From Cycas panzhihuaensis (lineage: Eukaryota > Cycadophyta), in the NCBI GenBank assembly GCA_023213395.1, contig CM041465.1:176025741-176089740 (forward strand): a stretch of DNA of 64,000 bases, in the 5' to 3' direction. The notes beneath the pieces were generated by a model. That model did not search any database, was not told the origin of the DNA, and worked only from the letters and a program-made list of their open reading frames with translations. A program made the position numbers and the translations under genes. Shown here one piece after another: positions 48,120 through 59,806 of the stretch (position 1 is the stretch's first letter; each line of letters opens with the position of its first letter).

Positions 48120-48470
48120 TTAAAAAAAAGAAAATTGACTATAATGATACCTGGACCTTACAAAATTTGATAAAAAGCTAAACATATAATCAAATAGAAG
48201 TTGCTAAGATCTTTCTTAGGAAAAAAGAAAATGGACTATAACAACATCTAGATCTCATGAATTTTGATAGAAGGTAGAATATTAGATTCGATAGAAGTTG
48301 CCAAAAAAAAAAAAAACTTAGCTAATCATACAAAATATTAAGTAACAAACTAATTAGTAATAAGCTAACTAGAAAGTAAATAAAGAAAATTAGCCATAAC
48401 AGTGTCTAAATCTCATGAATTTTAATGGAAAGTGTAATATAAGATTAAATAAATATTGTTAGTGAAGGAT
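48120..48470. repeat. Diverged tandem repeat, unit about 115-150 bp, three copies
   Basis: The block AAAGAAAATTGACTATAA, CATCTAGATCTCATGAATTT, GATAGAAGTTGC appears three times: about 48127-48215, 48225-48300 and 48385-48465. Spacing is irregular, and a poly(A) stretch lies after the second copy. No coding content. Confidence 0.65.
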
Positions 48471-48744
48471 GTAGAGGTGCAGAGTGGGACTATAATAGTG
48501 AGCTCATCATGCTTGAGTTAAGATATTCCTTTGAATCTTTGGTGGTATTAAAAAACACTAGGGATTCCCACCCCATTTATAGGATATATTAGGGAGGCAG
48601 CAAGTGCCTCAACCTAACCTGCATGTTATCCAATAATATTTAAAATACTATTAAAAAATATAATTAAAATCACAAACACTTGCCTTAAGAATAGTAGATC
48701 GGTATTTAGAGGCTCTAGGAGGCTTGGTGTGCAACTCTAGGTGC

Positions 48745-48832
48745 CCTAGGGAGCCTTAAAGGTGGCTTTGAGGGGCCCTAGGTGCCCTAGGGAGCCCCAA
48801 AGGTGGCTTTGAGGGGCCCTAGGTATACATCT
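48745..48832. repeat. Tandem duplication of about 42 bp, two copies
   Basis: AGGTGCCCTAGGGAGCC then AAAGGTGGCTTTGAGGGGCCCT is present twice in a row with only one or two differences. Confidence 0.85.
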
Positions 48833-48839
48833 TCTTAGG

Positions 48840-49564
48840 AACAATGGGGGTTATCCCAACATTCTCCCCCATAATGCTCAATGTGAATGACTCCCAAACT
48901 TTCTCTAAATTTCTAGAATTTAACTTTATCTAAAGCCTTTGTAAGTATATTTGCTATCTGGTGTAGGCTAATTTGATTTCTTTTGCTTGTACTAGTTCTC
49001 AAATTAAATGATGTTGAGTCTTTACATACTTCATTCTACCATAGAAGACCAGATTCTTTGCCATTTGGATAGTGCTTTGACTATTACACCAATTCTGATG
49101 GGACCTTTCTGTTTAAGCTAGAAATCTTGTAATAGTCTTCTCAACCAAACTGACTCACATGCACCTGCTATTGCTGCTTCGTATTCTGCCTCGACTGTGG
49201 ATAAGGAAACAATGTTCTACTTCTTCGTGCTCCATGCTATTGCTACTAATCCCATGTTGAATGTATAATCTCTTGTAGATTTTCTATCATCAACATCTCT
49301 TGCCCAATTTGAATATGTATAGCCAGTCAATTGAAATTTTGGAGAGGCTTTGTAGTATAGCCCATAATTTGGAGTTCCTTTGAGATATTGAAGGATTCTC
49401 TTAGCTGCTTACCAATGAAAGGTCTTTGGATCTTGTATGAACCTAGATACAACACTAACTGAGTGTGTTATATTTGGTTGGGCGGACATCAAATATGTCA
49501 AACCGTCAATAAGTTGTCTGTAAAGTGTTGGATCAACTGAAGTAGAGTCATCTGTCTTGGAGAG
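48840..49564 (-). pseudogene. Copia RT end and RNase H fragment (copy C), interrupted by the Tat element
   Basis: On the minus strand from 49555 the translation gives TLYRQLIDGLTYLMSAQPN and SVVSRFIQDPKTFHW (Copia RT C-terminus), then RILQYLKGTPNYGLYY, then DVDDRKSTRDYTFNMG, and SLSTVEAEYEAAIAGACESVW near 49210-49140 (Copia RNase H active-site region). A few stops and one changed residue (W to R after DD) are seen. The frame is continuous up to 49564, where the Tat LTR begins, so the remainder of this Copia should lie beyond the Tat element, past the window end. Confidence 0.88.
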
Positions 49565-52130
49565 TGTTTCCTGGCTACCGGAAATGGACTCAAGACGCAT
49601 CAACTCAGGTAAGCTCAGGTATACGTTCTTACTTCTCCCTACTCTGGTTTGAATGAGATTGTTTAGCATAGACTACTTGACATATGCTTACTTACCTGCA
49701 TTGCTTCTTTGCCTGATCATAGTGCATGTGCTTACAACATACTTTCAGCCTATGACGACTCACAATAGGGACATTCCTCAGTGAATGCTACACCCCATAT
49801 GGCGCACAACCACCCACTTCATCTTTACGACCTCCCAGGATGCTTCAACCAGTCATGTTTGCCCCTGTTACGACATTTTGCTCATGTTGCAGTCTCCTCC
49901 AAGTCTGATTAAATCTTTGGTTGAGATCCATTTTGCTATTTTGGCTACTTGCCCATCACCTAGGTATTCCCCCCAGTTGTTCTAGCTTTAATTTACTCTT
50001 AATATCAACTCCAAAGCCTTATTCCTACTTATTTTTATTTATTTTTGTTTCGGTTTGTACCAGTAAACTTAGCGATGCGTGATCTTGTCAGATCACAAGT
50101 TTACCATGGCCGACTATTTGATTTTTTTTTTAAAAATCACGCAATAGTTTCTACTTTTTTCGCAGAACTGCCACATGGCACCTGCACATTCATGTCACCC
50201 TGACATCCCCAACGTTCACCTACAGTGAGCAGGGGATAAAACAAGTAATCCTCCTCATTTTCAAGGATCTTTTGCTCATTTTTACACATAAAAATAAAGG
50301 AAAAATTACCAAAACTCCTCCATAGAAATCTACTGCAAAGAGAGACACACAGCTGCTGGCTCAATTCCAGGGACCATTGCTGCCCCTATTGCTCACCAAC
50401 AACAAGCTCTGCATCTACTTACAGGACTTCAAGGCTTCAAGGACGATCATCTTCAAAATCTCCTAAAAGACAAGCTTCAAGGACTCCAAACTCACAGGAT
50501 CATCCTTACATCTCTCCCTTCTCTAAATTTGTTATCACAACCCACTAGATGTTGGTTCTTCTCTACTGTTCTTTCTAGCAAATTCATGCTTGGTTCCTTC
50601 ACAACAAGGTACCTCTTATATTTACTTTACAATTTATGTTATTTCTTTATGTTCTTGTGGATAAACTCTTAGTTCATATGCCTTCTTATTGTTGTACCTA
50701 GTTAGAATCATTTCCTTATTTTTTTTGGGGTATAATAGCGTCCTCCCAATCATCCCAACAAACCTATTCTTAGGTGGATATTGCAAGGGGGCAACACAAA
50801 GAGAATTTGAGGGAGGAAGGCAGGGTCTGTCCCCCTTGCTGTCCTTCTCCCCAAGGGTTCTGTCCCTTATTCTCTTTCCCCTTGCCTTTGGTGCCTTCCT
50901 AGGAGATCGGTTAGGGGGTTTGGGAGCTCATTTTTAGAGCTAAACCAGCGTTGGCAGTCCATTGCCACACTGGTTCCACATTTTCATCCATTGGGTTTGG
51001 GCATCGTATAAGCCCCAAAACCGTTTCTTACCGATTGACGGTTTGCTTCTCACCCAATCCGACGATTTGTTGTTCGTAGCATCTCGTTCCTTGGGTGTTT
51101 ACGTACCTTTCTGTTACCCTCTTCTTTCTCATTATTTGCTATCCTGTGTCCTTGCTGTGAGTCTGTTTCCCCTTCCTGAGATTGAGTAGAGATTCCTTAT
51201 GGGTGAGTTAGCCATTCTGAGGCTATACTCTTCTTTTTTGAGTGTCACTTGCGGTACATGTTTACGAGAGTTTTTGTTAAATATTGTTGCATTAAATGAT
51301 GATATATATGCTTAGCTTAGTTTGATTTAGTTTCATTTGAGTTTAGCACATATACTTGATCTACTTTGTGGCCCCTCTTCCGAGAGGGAGATATTCGTCT
51401 AGTTGACTTGCAGGATCTTGCATCGGTGGAGTTGTGTATGGAACGAAACCCATTGCAGGTTAGTTCTATATTTAGTACTTTTTGGTCTTTTCCCGTTGTT
51501 TGCCCTTTTTCTGTTTTACTTTCGTATGTATAAGGGGAGGTAAGCTAGCCCCTCTTTAGTTGCTCATGGCAACTATCGCCGACCGGCATCGCATGCGCAA
51601 CGAGCAGAGCAGGAAGGAGCGGGAAGCAAAAAGTCAGATAGCACTCCATTCAGACGCTGGGTCCAGATATTTTCCTTGTCCCTATGTATCTTCTTTATGC
51701 TGTTGTCTTTTATGCACATGTTTGCATAGTTAAAAACATATAAGGAATTGAAAGCGAAAAGGAATATATCTTTGTTTTACATTTCTGTTATCTAATGGTT
51801 ATTCTAGCATGTTTAGATAGTTTACCTAGTATTAGAACTACCCATACTTCCCTCTTTTTACCAGCCTACACCTAAACACCACACTTTACTAACATTCCCC
51901 ATTTTCGTGTTGCCTTCTCACTTCCTTGAGAAGATGCAACGTGCCAAGTTCTCTCCTCCTCTTCCCGGCCATCCGAGGGGTAGGAGGGCCTCACTTTATG
52001 TGGCTACCTGGAAGCAACCAGGCACCTCTGCAGTTCCAAATCCATGCTCTAACGTACGGATGCCCTGCGAGATGAAGTCCTTGCTGTTTAGCCTAGCTTA
52101 GCTTTGCATTATCCATTCCCTTTGCTAAAC
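49565..52130 (+). repeat. 5' LTR of Tat copy 2 (about 2.5 kb)
   Basis: The left border is fixed by the join with Copia copy C and by homology with 63721 onward. The right border is estimated from where similarity to the 818-3350 LTR fades. No clear primer binding site beginning TGG was found after it, so this border is uncertain. 52131-52455 is taken as leader. Confidence 0.65.
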
Positions 52131-52455
52131 GTAGGGATACCATCTCACAGCAAGCGTTTCACCAATTACACCGGGAACCGCCAAGAGGGAACTAGTTTCA
52201 CTTCCCATTTTCGTTGGTGTTCTTGCCTTTAGGTAGCCTTCTTATCCTACTTTTCAGTTGGGCAGCCCCCAACTTATTTGTTTCATATCCCCTTTTGTTT
52301 TCTTCTAATAATGCTCGCAAAGGCATTGCATGCAACGTTTCTCACATCACTTGCGAGGTCTACCACCGTTGTTAGAAGACCCATCACCTTGTTCCCTTCC
52401 GTCGTCGAATCCTGATTCGACAATGGAAGGTTACTAGTCCAATTGGGCTTACCAC

Positions 52456-54600
52456 ATGGTCTCAGGAACTCAAGAGTTTCCCGCGTCCATTCCGGGATCC
52501 ACCCATGAAGGTGACGATTCCATCTATTATCCGGGTGACCCGTTTCACCCTTCTGACCTTCATCCTTCTGCACATGTAGCAGAAGGCCCGCCTCCTCATG
52601 AGTCTCACCATCCTATTGGTGAATCTTATGAGGAACACCCTAAGGGGTCCTCGACATTTGAGATCCCATCGACCTCGTATGGCTACGAGGATACCCCTCC
52701 TATCGACATGGTCGAAGCGCTCAGTGAGTATTTTCGAGCAACTCACCATCAACCACGTCCCAGGTGGTTTGAAGAAGTTCTGCACGGTGTAGCGTCTTCT
52801 TCATCTGCACCTGCACCTCCTATAGCGAATGACTCTTCTACCCATGCACACTTGTCCCATGCCGTGTCTACACCAGTTCCCAGGATAAGTGTTGCACCAT
52901 CTGTCCTTAGCCATGGTCCTGTTTCTTCAGGACCCATTCGCGGCGTGTCCTTTCCCCAACTTGGGATCAACATGCCTATTCCAAGTCAAACAAACGTGCC
53001 ATCTTCAAACGTGGCACATGCATTTCCTAGTAGGCCTCGAGGCCCTACTAATGCTGCTGCTATCAACTATGTGGGACCCGCTCCCACGTATGTCCAAAAC
53101 CCATTCGGTGGTCCGTCCCTTTACCTGCCCTCGGGTTATGCATCTCAACCTTAGGGGCAAGGTAGGGGAAACCACCTTCCAGCTTATAGGGTGGACCCAT
53201 TACACCCATATGGGGTTGCAAAACCTACGGGTGGCCCATATGGGTAGAATCTGGTCCCGCACCCTTCGTTTCTGCCATCCAGTACAACTCCTATTGCCAC
53301 ACCTTCGCAAGGGAGCATGCCTCCCTTCCAAGGTGTTTACCCGCAACCCCCTTTCCAGCAAGGGGCATTTCCCTAAGGAGGGATGGGATTACCATCCCTA
53401 TCCATTCCTGTCTCCTTATCATTCGTCGATCCTTTGGCCTATGTAAGGACATGTCCCTTCATGGACTACAAGTCGACACTGTTATCCATTGAGGCGATAA
53501 GGACTAACTTACTGCCTCACCCTCCTAAAGTTCCCAAATTCGACGGAACTTCGTCGTAAGACCTAACTGAGCACGTGCGTAGTTTCTTTATGGCGTGCAT
53601 AGACTATTAGGCTTACGACCACATTCTAATGAAGCCATTTCTATGATCCTTACAGGGTGATGCCCTTAAATGGTTCTACTGTCTCCCTGCCCACTCTATT
53701 TATTCATTCCAGCAATTAGTGGATGAATTTATCAATTATTTTAATGTAGCCCATCCATTCGAGAGTGGAATGAAAGCTCTCCTTTCGCTCAAACAAGGTC
53801 ATGATGAAATGAATTGTGACTTTGTGAGGCGATTCCATGATCTCCTTCACTCTACCAAGGCCACGTTGCTTGAAGAGTTGAAGCGAGATCTCTTCGTCAA
53901 TGCGCTTTGCCCCGAAGTGCATGTGGAAGTCCTCAAAATGGGGGCAACCACATGCGACTCTACGATCATGAAGTGCTTAGTGTTAGAGGCTATTAAGATC
54001 CAAGCTGGACTCAAGAAACCTCTTAAGCCCTCACAACGTTGTGAGGCACCTCCCCCAGCGAAGGAAACCAAACCTTCGCAACTTGCCAGGTCTACCTCTC
54101 ATTCTACTGAGAGGACTTTAGACCCCCTTACTTCTGCTATACCCTCATTCAAGCGCATGATGAAGGAGCTTAAACTCTAATCTTCTTCATCGCCAACTTC
54201 CCATAAACCAATTCAACAAGCTTCTCATGTCATTCCCCCCAAAGGGAGTAACACCCAACCTTCTCAAGCGAGGAGAATTGATCCTCCCCTTGAGAAGGGG
54301 TGGTGTTCCATCCACGAGGAATGTTTTCACGATGATTCACATTGTTGGGCATGACACCCACGTGATGCCCCACCACACGATTCGTCTCCTAGTCAGGCAT
54401 CAAGGCCTAATCTCGATCAACCCATTCATAGGGATCCGTTCCCCAAATATGGGAAACATGATCGTAATGTTCAACAAAGAAACAACCAGAATCGGGATAG
54501 ATCCCCCAATTCTCACCCTTTGAATGGTAGAGGGAAGGGTGCGTGAGGTTCATCTTCCTCTTCGCGCTCCCCTGACCGCTGTGCTCCTTCACCTTCGCGG
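52456..54600 (+). pseudogene. Tat copy 2 gag, broken
   Basis: ATG at 52456 opens a 232-residue Pro/Ser/His-rich N-terminal region that stops at 53152. The capsid-like part follows in the open piece 53719-54180 (FINYFNVAHPFESGMKALLSLKQ, then FVRRFHDLLHSTKATLLEELKRDLFVNAL), which has the look of the retrotransposon gag domain (YFxxxHxxxxxxxxLxxLKQ, FxxRFxxL). Stops separate the two, and the stretch 54181-54620 is in disagreeing frames. Gag forms the particle in which reverse transcription happens. Confidence 0.78.
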
Positions 54601-54621
54601 TCCCGTAACAAGGGAAAGAAG

Positions 54622-55335
54622 GTGATCCAGATGCTTGAGACCACTCCCCTCTACGTCTTGACCCGGTCTCAAGTCGCGAAAGAGGCAACTGGTGCCTCTG
54701 TGTCTATGTCGCACCTTGATCCTCCTCCGAAAGCCGTTCCTCTGGAGATTCCTATGCTCCCCAAGAGCATTCCTGTCCACCCTAGTCACTTCGACTTTAG
54801 GAGAGCCCTTACCCAACCCACATGGAGGGGTAGGCCTTTCTCCGTAGTCGAAGAGCTTCTTACCGTGGCTGTCGGGATGTCCATCATAGACGTCTTGAGG
54901 AGTTGCCCCGAGTAATGAACACTCCTCTTGGAAGCTCTAGGATTGAACGATGTGCCTGTTCATGCTTTGGGCACAACCCAAAGTTGCAAACCTGTCATCT
55001 CTTTCGATCCCAAAGATCTTCCCCTGGCTAGTGGAAGGGAACGCCAATAGAACTTCCCTTTTACAATTACCATAGATACTCCTGATTGCACATTACGAAG
55101 AACTGTCATGGACAACAGTTCTTCCATCAATGCCATACCCTTATGCGTTATGCAAGAGCTTGGCATTTCTGCCTTGGAACCTGTTCCATGGCGATGTCAG
55201 GGTTATAACGGTAGCGAGAAGACTCCCCTCGGATCTATCTCAATACCTCTTGCTCTCGAGGATAAGACTATCCCTATTGACATCATTGTCCTCGATGTTG
55301 ACATTGATTACAACCTACTTCTGGGTCGACCATAG
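54622..55335 (+). pseudogene. Tat copy 2 aspartic protease region
   Basis: The piece 54622-54915 leads in (VIQMLETTPLYVLTRSQV). The piece 55108-55335 contains VMDNSSSINAIPLCVMQELG (the catalytic Asp region, DNGSALN in related elements) and DIDYNLLLGRP at its end, the second conserved retropepsin motif (LLGRPW), where the expected Trp codon is a TAG. A stop at 54913 and another at 55333 break the frame. The form of the active site fits the Tat/Ogre group. Confidence 0.8.
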
Positions 55336-55400
55336 CTTGACCAAATAGAAGCTGTGTGTTCCACCCATTGGGGCAACTTAAATTTGTCCATAACGGATAA

Positions 55401-56408
55401 ATGAAAGTTGTCTCTCGTGAGCGACCGCTCGCTAAACAAACTAGACCTTCCACCCAGGCGAGCCATGGCCATACGAAGGGAAGCAAACACCCTTCTGATC
55501 CTGCCTCGGCCTGCTCGATCGGTATCCCCGGTCCCTCTTACCATGGAGAAGATCTTACATCTTCTTTCCCTGATTTAATGCGTTTCGCCCCCATCGGCAT
55601 CAAAAGCTATGGGTACCTCGCCATGCTTAACAATGACGGGTCCCATAGTGAGGATGAGGATCTTCCTCACTCGGTTTCCTTCCTTCGTGCTGGTGGGGGG
55701 CACTCTTCTCGTTCTAGGTCTCCACCTAGGACTCATTTTGTCACAGAACCAGATCACTCTCCTGTGTCACACACCATTGCTAGTGTGGACCGACAGAATC
55801 CTGGTTCTCCCTTTCCATCACCTTCCACAAGTGATGGCATTGAGAGTTTCCCTCTTGCTTTTTACGAGGGATCTCTCCTTGACTCTTCCTTAGAGTCCCC
55901 TAGGGATGTTGGGCAGCTTACGAGGCATACCGGTCCTATCACTCCCATGCCATCCTGCACCTCGTCCGTTCGAAGTCAGGTCATCGATGGGGTGGACTAC
56001 TTTGAGGATGACGAGGCTTTGCTAGAGCACTTAGCTGGCTCCATGCCTAGTTTACCTTCTGGTCACCATAAGCTTGGCCACTGGAAGGTCCTAGTGATTG
56101 GGCCCACACTAGCCGATCCAATCCCTTCTTTCGTGTCCTCTCTTCTTGTCGATCTTGTCCCCCTCCATTTTGAGGAGGGGAATGCTATGTGTATGGGGGC
56201 AACCCAGGACATAGTCCTCACCCTGGGCAAGATCATTAAGGTAGGGGCAGATTGTACTTCTGATGGAGTGAGGGAATATTCCCTCCTGTTCCAAGAATTT
56301 CGCGATGTGTTTGCGTGGGACTACTCCAACATAAAGGGAATTGACCCCTCCATCATCACGTATAACCTTATGACTGTTCCTGATGCTTGCCCTGTGCGTC
56401 AGAAGTAG
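55401..56408 (+). pseudogene. Tat copy 2 linker between protease and RT
   Basis: A 335-residue open frame rich in Ser, Pro and acidic residues. Its last part (YSLLFQEFRDVFAWDYSNIKGIDPSIITYNL) is the conserved lead-in to Gypsy RT (FxxVFAWxYxDMPGIDPxIxxHxL). The frame ends by TAG at 56406, just before the RT begins in the same phase. The Ser/Pro-rich part (about residues 20-220) has no recognised domain. Confidence 0.75.
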
Positions 56409-56420
56409 CGTCCCCTCCAC

Positions 56421-57655
56421 TTGAAGCTCTCAGCTGCAGTTAAGATGGAGGTTAAGAAGCTTCTAGATGCAGGACTCATTTCTTCCATCAATTATCCTAA
56501 GTGGGTATCGAACATCATTCCCATTGCCAAAAAGAACGGAACCATTCACATATGTATCGGATTCCGCGACATAAACAACGCTTGTCCTAAGGACAACTTT
56601 CCTCTCCCCTTTATTGATCAAATAATTGATCGTACAGCTGGATTCGAAGTCATGTCTTTAATGGATGGCTTCTCTGGCTATAACCAAATCCATATTTCTC
56701 CTGAAGACTGCCACAAGACAGCCTTCACTATGCCATAGGGTACCTTTACCTACAAGGCAATGCCCTTTGGTCTCAAGAATGCAGGGGCTACTTACTAAAG
56801 GGCCATGCATTTCATCTTTCACGATCTCATCAACAATACATTGGAGGTCTTCATGGACGATATGATGGGCCTTTCACATACCAGAGCCCATCATCCCTTC
56901 GACTTGCGGGCCATCTTCACATGATACCACAAGTATCACATTAGTTTGAACCTACTCAAATGCGTGTTTGCCATCACTTTAGGCAAACTCTTGGGTTTCC
57001 TTGTGTCACAACAAGGAATCTAAATTGATCCAAAAAAAGTCAAGGCAATCCTTGACATGCCGCCGCCTAGAACCCAACGACAAATTAAGTTGTTTCTAGG
57101 TAGGCTTGATTTTTTGAGGCGTTTCTTAGTAGATTTCGCCATAAATGCCAAACCTCTTACGAACCTATTGAAGAAAGGAGCTCCTTTTGTTTGGTCTAAT
57201 AAGACCCAAAAGGCCTTCGCAGGACTCAAGGAAGCTCTCATTTTCGCTCCTACGTTGGCACCTCTTCACTTCGATAGGCCCTTCATCCTATACACCTCAG
57301 CAACTGATGAATCCCTAGGCACAATGCTCGCACAAGAGGATGACTTAGGAACCAAGAGAGCTATCTACTTCATTAGCCACACCCTCATTATTACCGAGCT
57401 AAACTATCCTCCCGCCAAGAAGGAATGTCTTTCCTTGGTCTATACGACCAAGAAGTTCAAGCATTACTTGCTCGGCAATACAACCAAGGTGATTATTCAA
57501 TCTGATCCCTTGCATTACTTACTTACTCGTTCAGACTTGACAGGTAGGGCAGGTTGTTGGGCTATCTTACTTCAAGAGTTTGACTTACAAGTCATCAACA
57601 GGAAGTCGAAGAAGGGAATGATAGTAGCAGAACAATTAGCTGATGCTGCCATCCC
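56421..57655 (+). pseudogene. Tat copy 2 reverse transcriptase and RNase H, broken
   Basis: 56421-56738 carries VKKLLDAGLISSINYPKWV, NIIPIAKKNGTIHICIGFRD and SLMDGFSGYNQI. TAG at 56737 follows. The next block has MPFGLKNAGATY and VFMDDMM near 56850 (the catalytic box as FMDD). TAA at 56797 and two more stops before 57025 break it. From 57057 the frame is open through the RT connection and RNase H (FILYTSATDESLGTMLAQED, IYFISHTLIITELNYPPAKKE, and FKHYLLGNTTKVIIQSD). The first RNase H Asp position (YxDAS in relatives) reads TSATD. The domains and their order match Gypsy pol. Confidence 0.88.
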
Positions 57656-58990
57656 CAACGCGAGCGGCGTTCTTGTTGATGACTCTTTCTCAGACGAGTC
57701 TATTTTGACCGTCCAAGATGCTTCTTCTCACCCGCTCGCTGATAGTGAGTGGTATGGCGACATTGTACAATATTTGACACAGCAGGAATATCGCCCTAAA
57801 GTCAGCAACAAAGTTAAGTCGCACATCTGCATCACTGTGAGACAACACTTTCTCATAGATGAAGTGTTGTATAAGAGATCCTTCGATGGGATCCTACTTC
57901 GCTACGTCGCTTCCGACGAAGCAGACCAAATACTCCACGAGTGCCATTATGGCATTTGTGGGGGCCACTTTGGGGGCCAATCTATGGCCCAAAGGATCCT
58001 TCACATGGGTTATTACTGGCTGTTCCTTTTCAAGGACACCCACGCCTGTGCCCTTAGATATCGGCGATGCCAAGAGCATGCCAATATCTCTCATGTGCCA
58101 TCCAAGGCTTTACACCCTATCATATCTCCGTGGCCCTTTTCTCAATGGGGTTTAGACCTCATTGGTGCTATATTGCCACCATCTTCTGCACAACATAAAT
58201 ACATCTTAACCGCTACCAAATACTTCACCAAATAGGTGGAGGCAATCCCCCTGTCCACTACGCTTGGTAAGATGATAGCCACCTTCGTCTACCAGCATAT
58301 CGTTTGTCGTTTTGGGATTCCAGATGTCCTAATTATGGATAATGGAACCTCCTTTTATAACAAGGAAATGGATAAGCTTTGCGAGAAATTCAAGATCTCG
58401 CATAAGACCTCATCTCCTTATTACCCCAAGCAAACGGGCAAGTTGAATCCTTCAACAAAACCCTTGTCAACATTCTAAAGAAGACTATTGCGCAATCTCA
58501 AAGAGATTGGCACCTCTAACTCCCTTCCACCCTGTGGGCTTATCGCACTTCTATCTGCACGACTACTGGAATGACTCCATTCTCTTTAGTCTATGGAACT
58601 GAGGCAGTACTCCCACTGGAAGTGGAGATCCCCTCTCTACGGGTTTCCCTTTGAGGTCTCATCGACAAGGAGTCTATCCGCCAGGCTCGCCTCCTAGATC
58701 TCAAAGCCCTAGATGAGAGGTGCTTAATGGCTTATCAAGCGAATCTCGCTTCGAAAGCCCACCTACAAAGGACTCACGACAAACATCTTCGTGCCCGTCC
58801 TTTGTGCCCTGGGGACCATGTCCTCAAATTGGAATACCTTTACGACCGTCTGGCCAAATTTGGGCCCAAATGGGTAGGTCTCTTCATCATTCTTGAAAGC
58901 CTCAACAATGGTGCCTACAGGATCGCTAACCTGGAAGGCTTGGAATTTGAGAAGGCGGTCAATGGGAAATTCCTTAAGAAGTTTTACGCA
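57656..58990 (+). pseudogene. Tat copy 2 integrase, broken
   Basis: The zinc-binding end is visible as HECHYGICGGHFG and later CALRYRRCQEH, where one Cys of the CxxC pair is Tyr. The catalytic core reads FSQWGLDLIGAI near 58140 (first Asp), a TAG at 58233 and then VCRFGIPDVLIMDNGTSF near 58300 (second Asp). At about 58432 a frameshift moves the NGQVE region with the Glu into another phase. The C-terminal part is the open piece 58727-58993 (FGPKWVGLFIILESLNNGAYRIANLEG), the usual end of Tat integrases. Without repair of at least three breaks it is inactive. Confidence 0.85.
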
Positions 58991-59011
58991 TGATCATTTA
59001 GCTATCTCTTC

Positions 59012-59300
59012 GCCATGCTCTGAAATGAGCCTAAACTACCATCTTGAATCATTCACATTTCTCCCAACCTCAGGTTGAATGGTGATTCAAGGTGTTTTCT
59101 GCATCTCTCCCTGGTTCCTCCTATAGAACCTGCATTCCTATTTCCTTTGGGACCTTGTCCCCCTATTTGGGTATCCCCCAATTAGGATGATGCTCCAAAA
59201 TGAGCCTAAACTACCATCTTAGGTTGTTCCCATATCCTCTCGGGAACCTTTTTCCTCCTATTTGGGTGTCCCCCAATTAGGACGACACTTTGGAGTACCG
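59012..59300 (+). repeat. Partial tandem duplication after integrase
   Basis: AATGAGCCTAAACTACCATC occurs at about 59023 and 59196, and CCTATTTGGGTATCCCCCAA with ATTAGGATGATGCT at about 59161 and again, with small changes, at about 59257. It lies in the untranslated 3' region of the element. Confidence 0.75.
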
Positions 59301-59806
59301 TTACTCCTTTCTTTCACCTACTGTTTCCTTCGCATATTCTGCTATACTCCTTTATGGACGTGCATGTCGCTCTATTTCTAACCTCACACCTCTCTATCAC
59401 CTCTACTTACGGTGGATGTGTGTGCTCCTGTTAGACATATAGCCATACATAAAAGGAAATACATGCATCTTACAACAAAATACTTACAACATACAAAGCG
59501 AAGCGTACATGCTATATACCATATGATATACACACAATCTCGTGCCAAAATGGGGTTCCAACTACCCCGTATATATATACATCCAAAAAATCATATGTTA
59601 CATCATACATATGGGAAGCCGGTATCCTTGCAAGGGGGGTACAATTATACGAGCCTATATATGACCCCCTGGAGGCCCATGCTTTCCCTGTCAAAATAAC
59701 ATGTATGTGTCCTACACTACTGCTGCCTTGCTCCTAGGGTACTATCTCCTGGCTTGTGTGATCCCTCTCCTGGGGACCACATCCCTCCGAGGCTCCTCCT
59801 AGGCCT

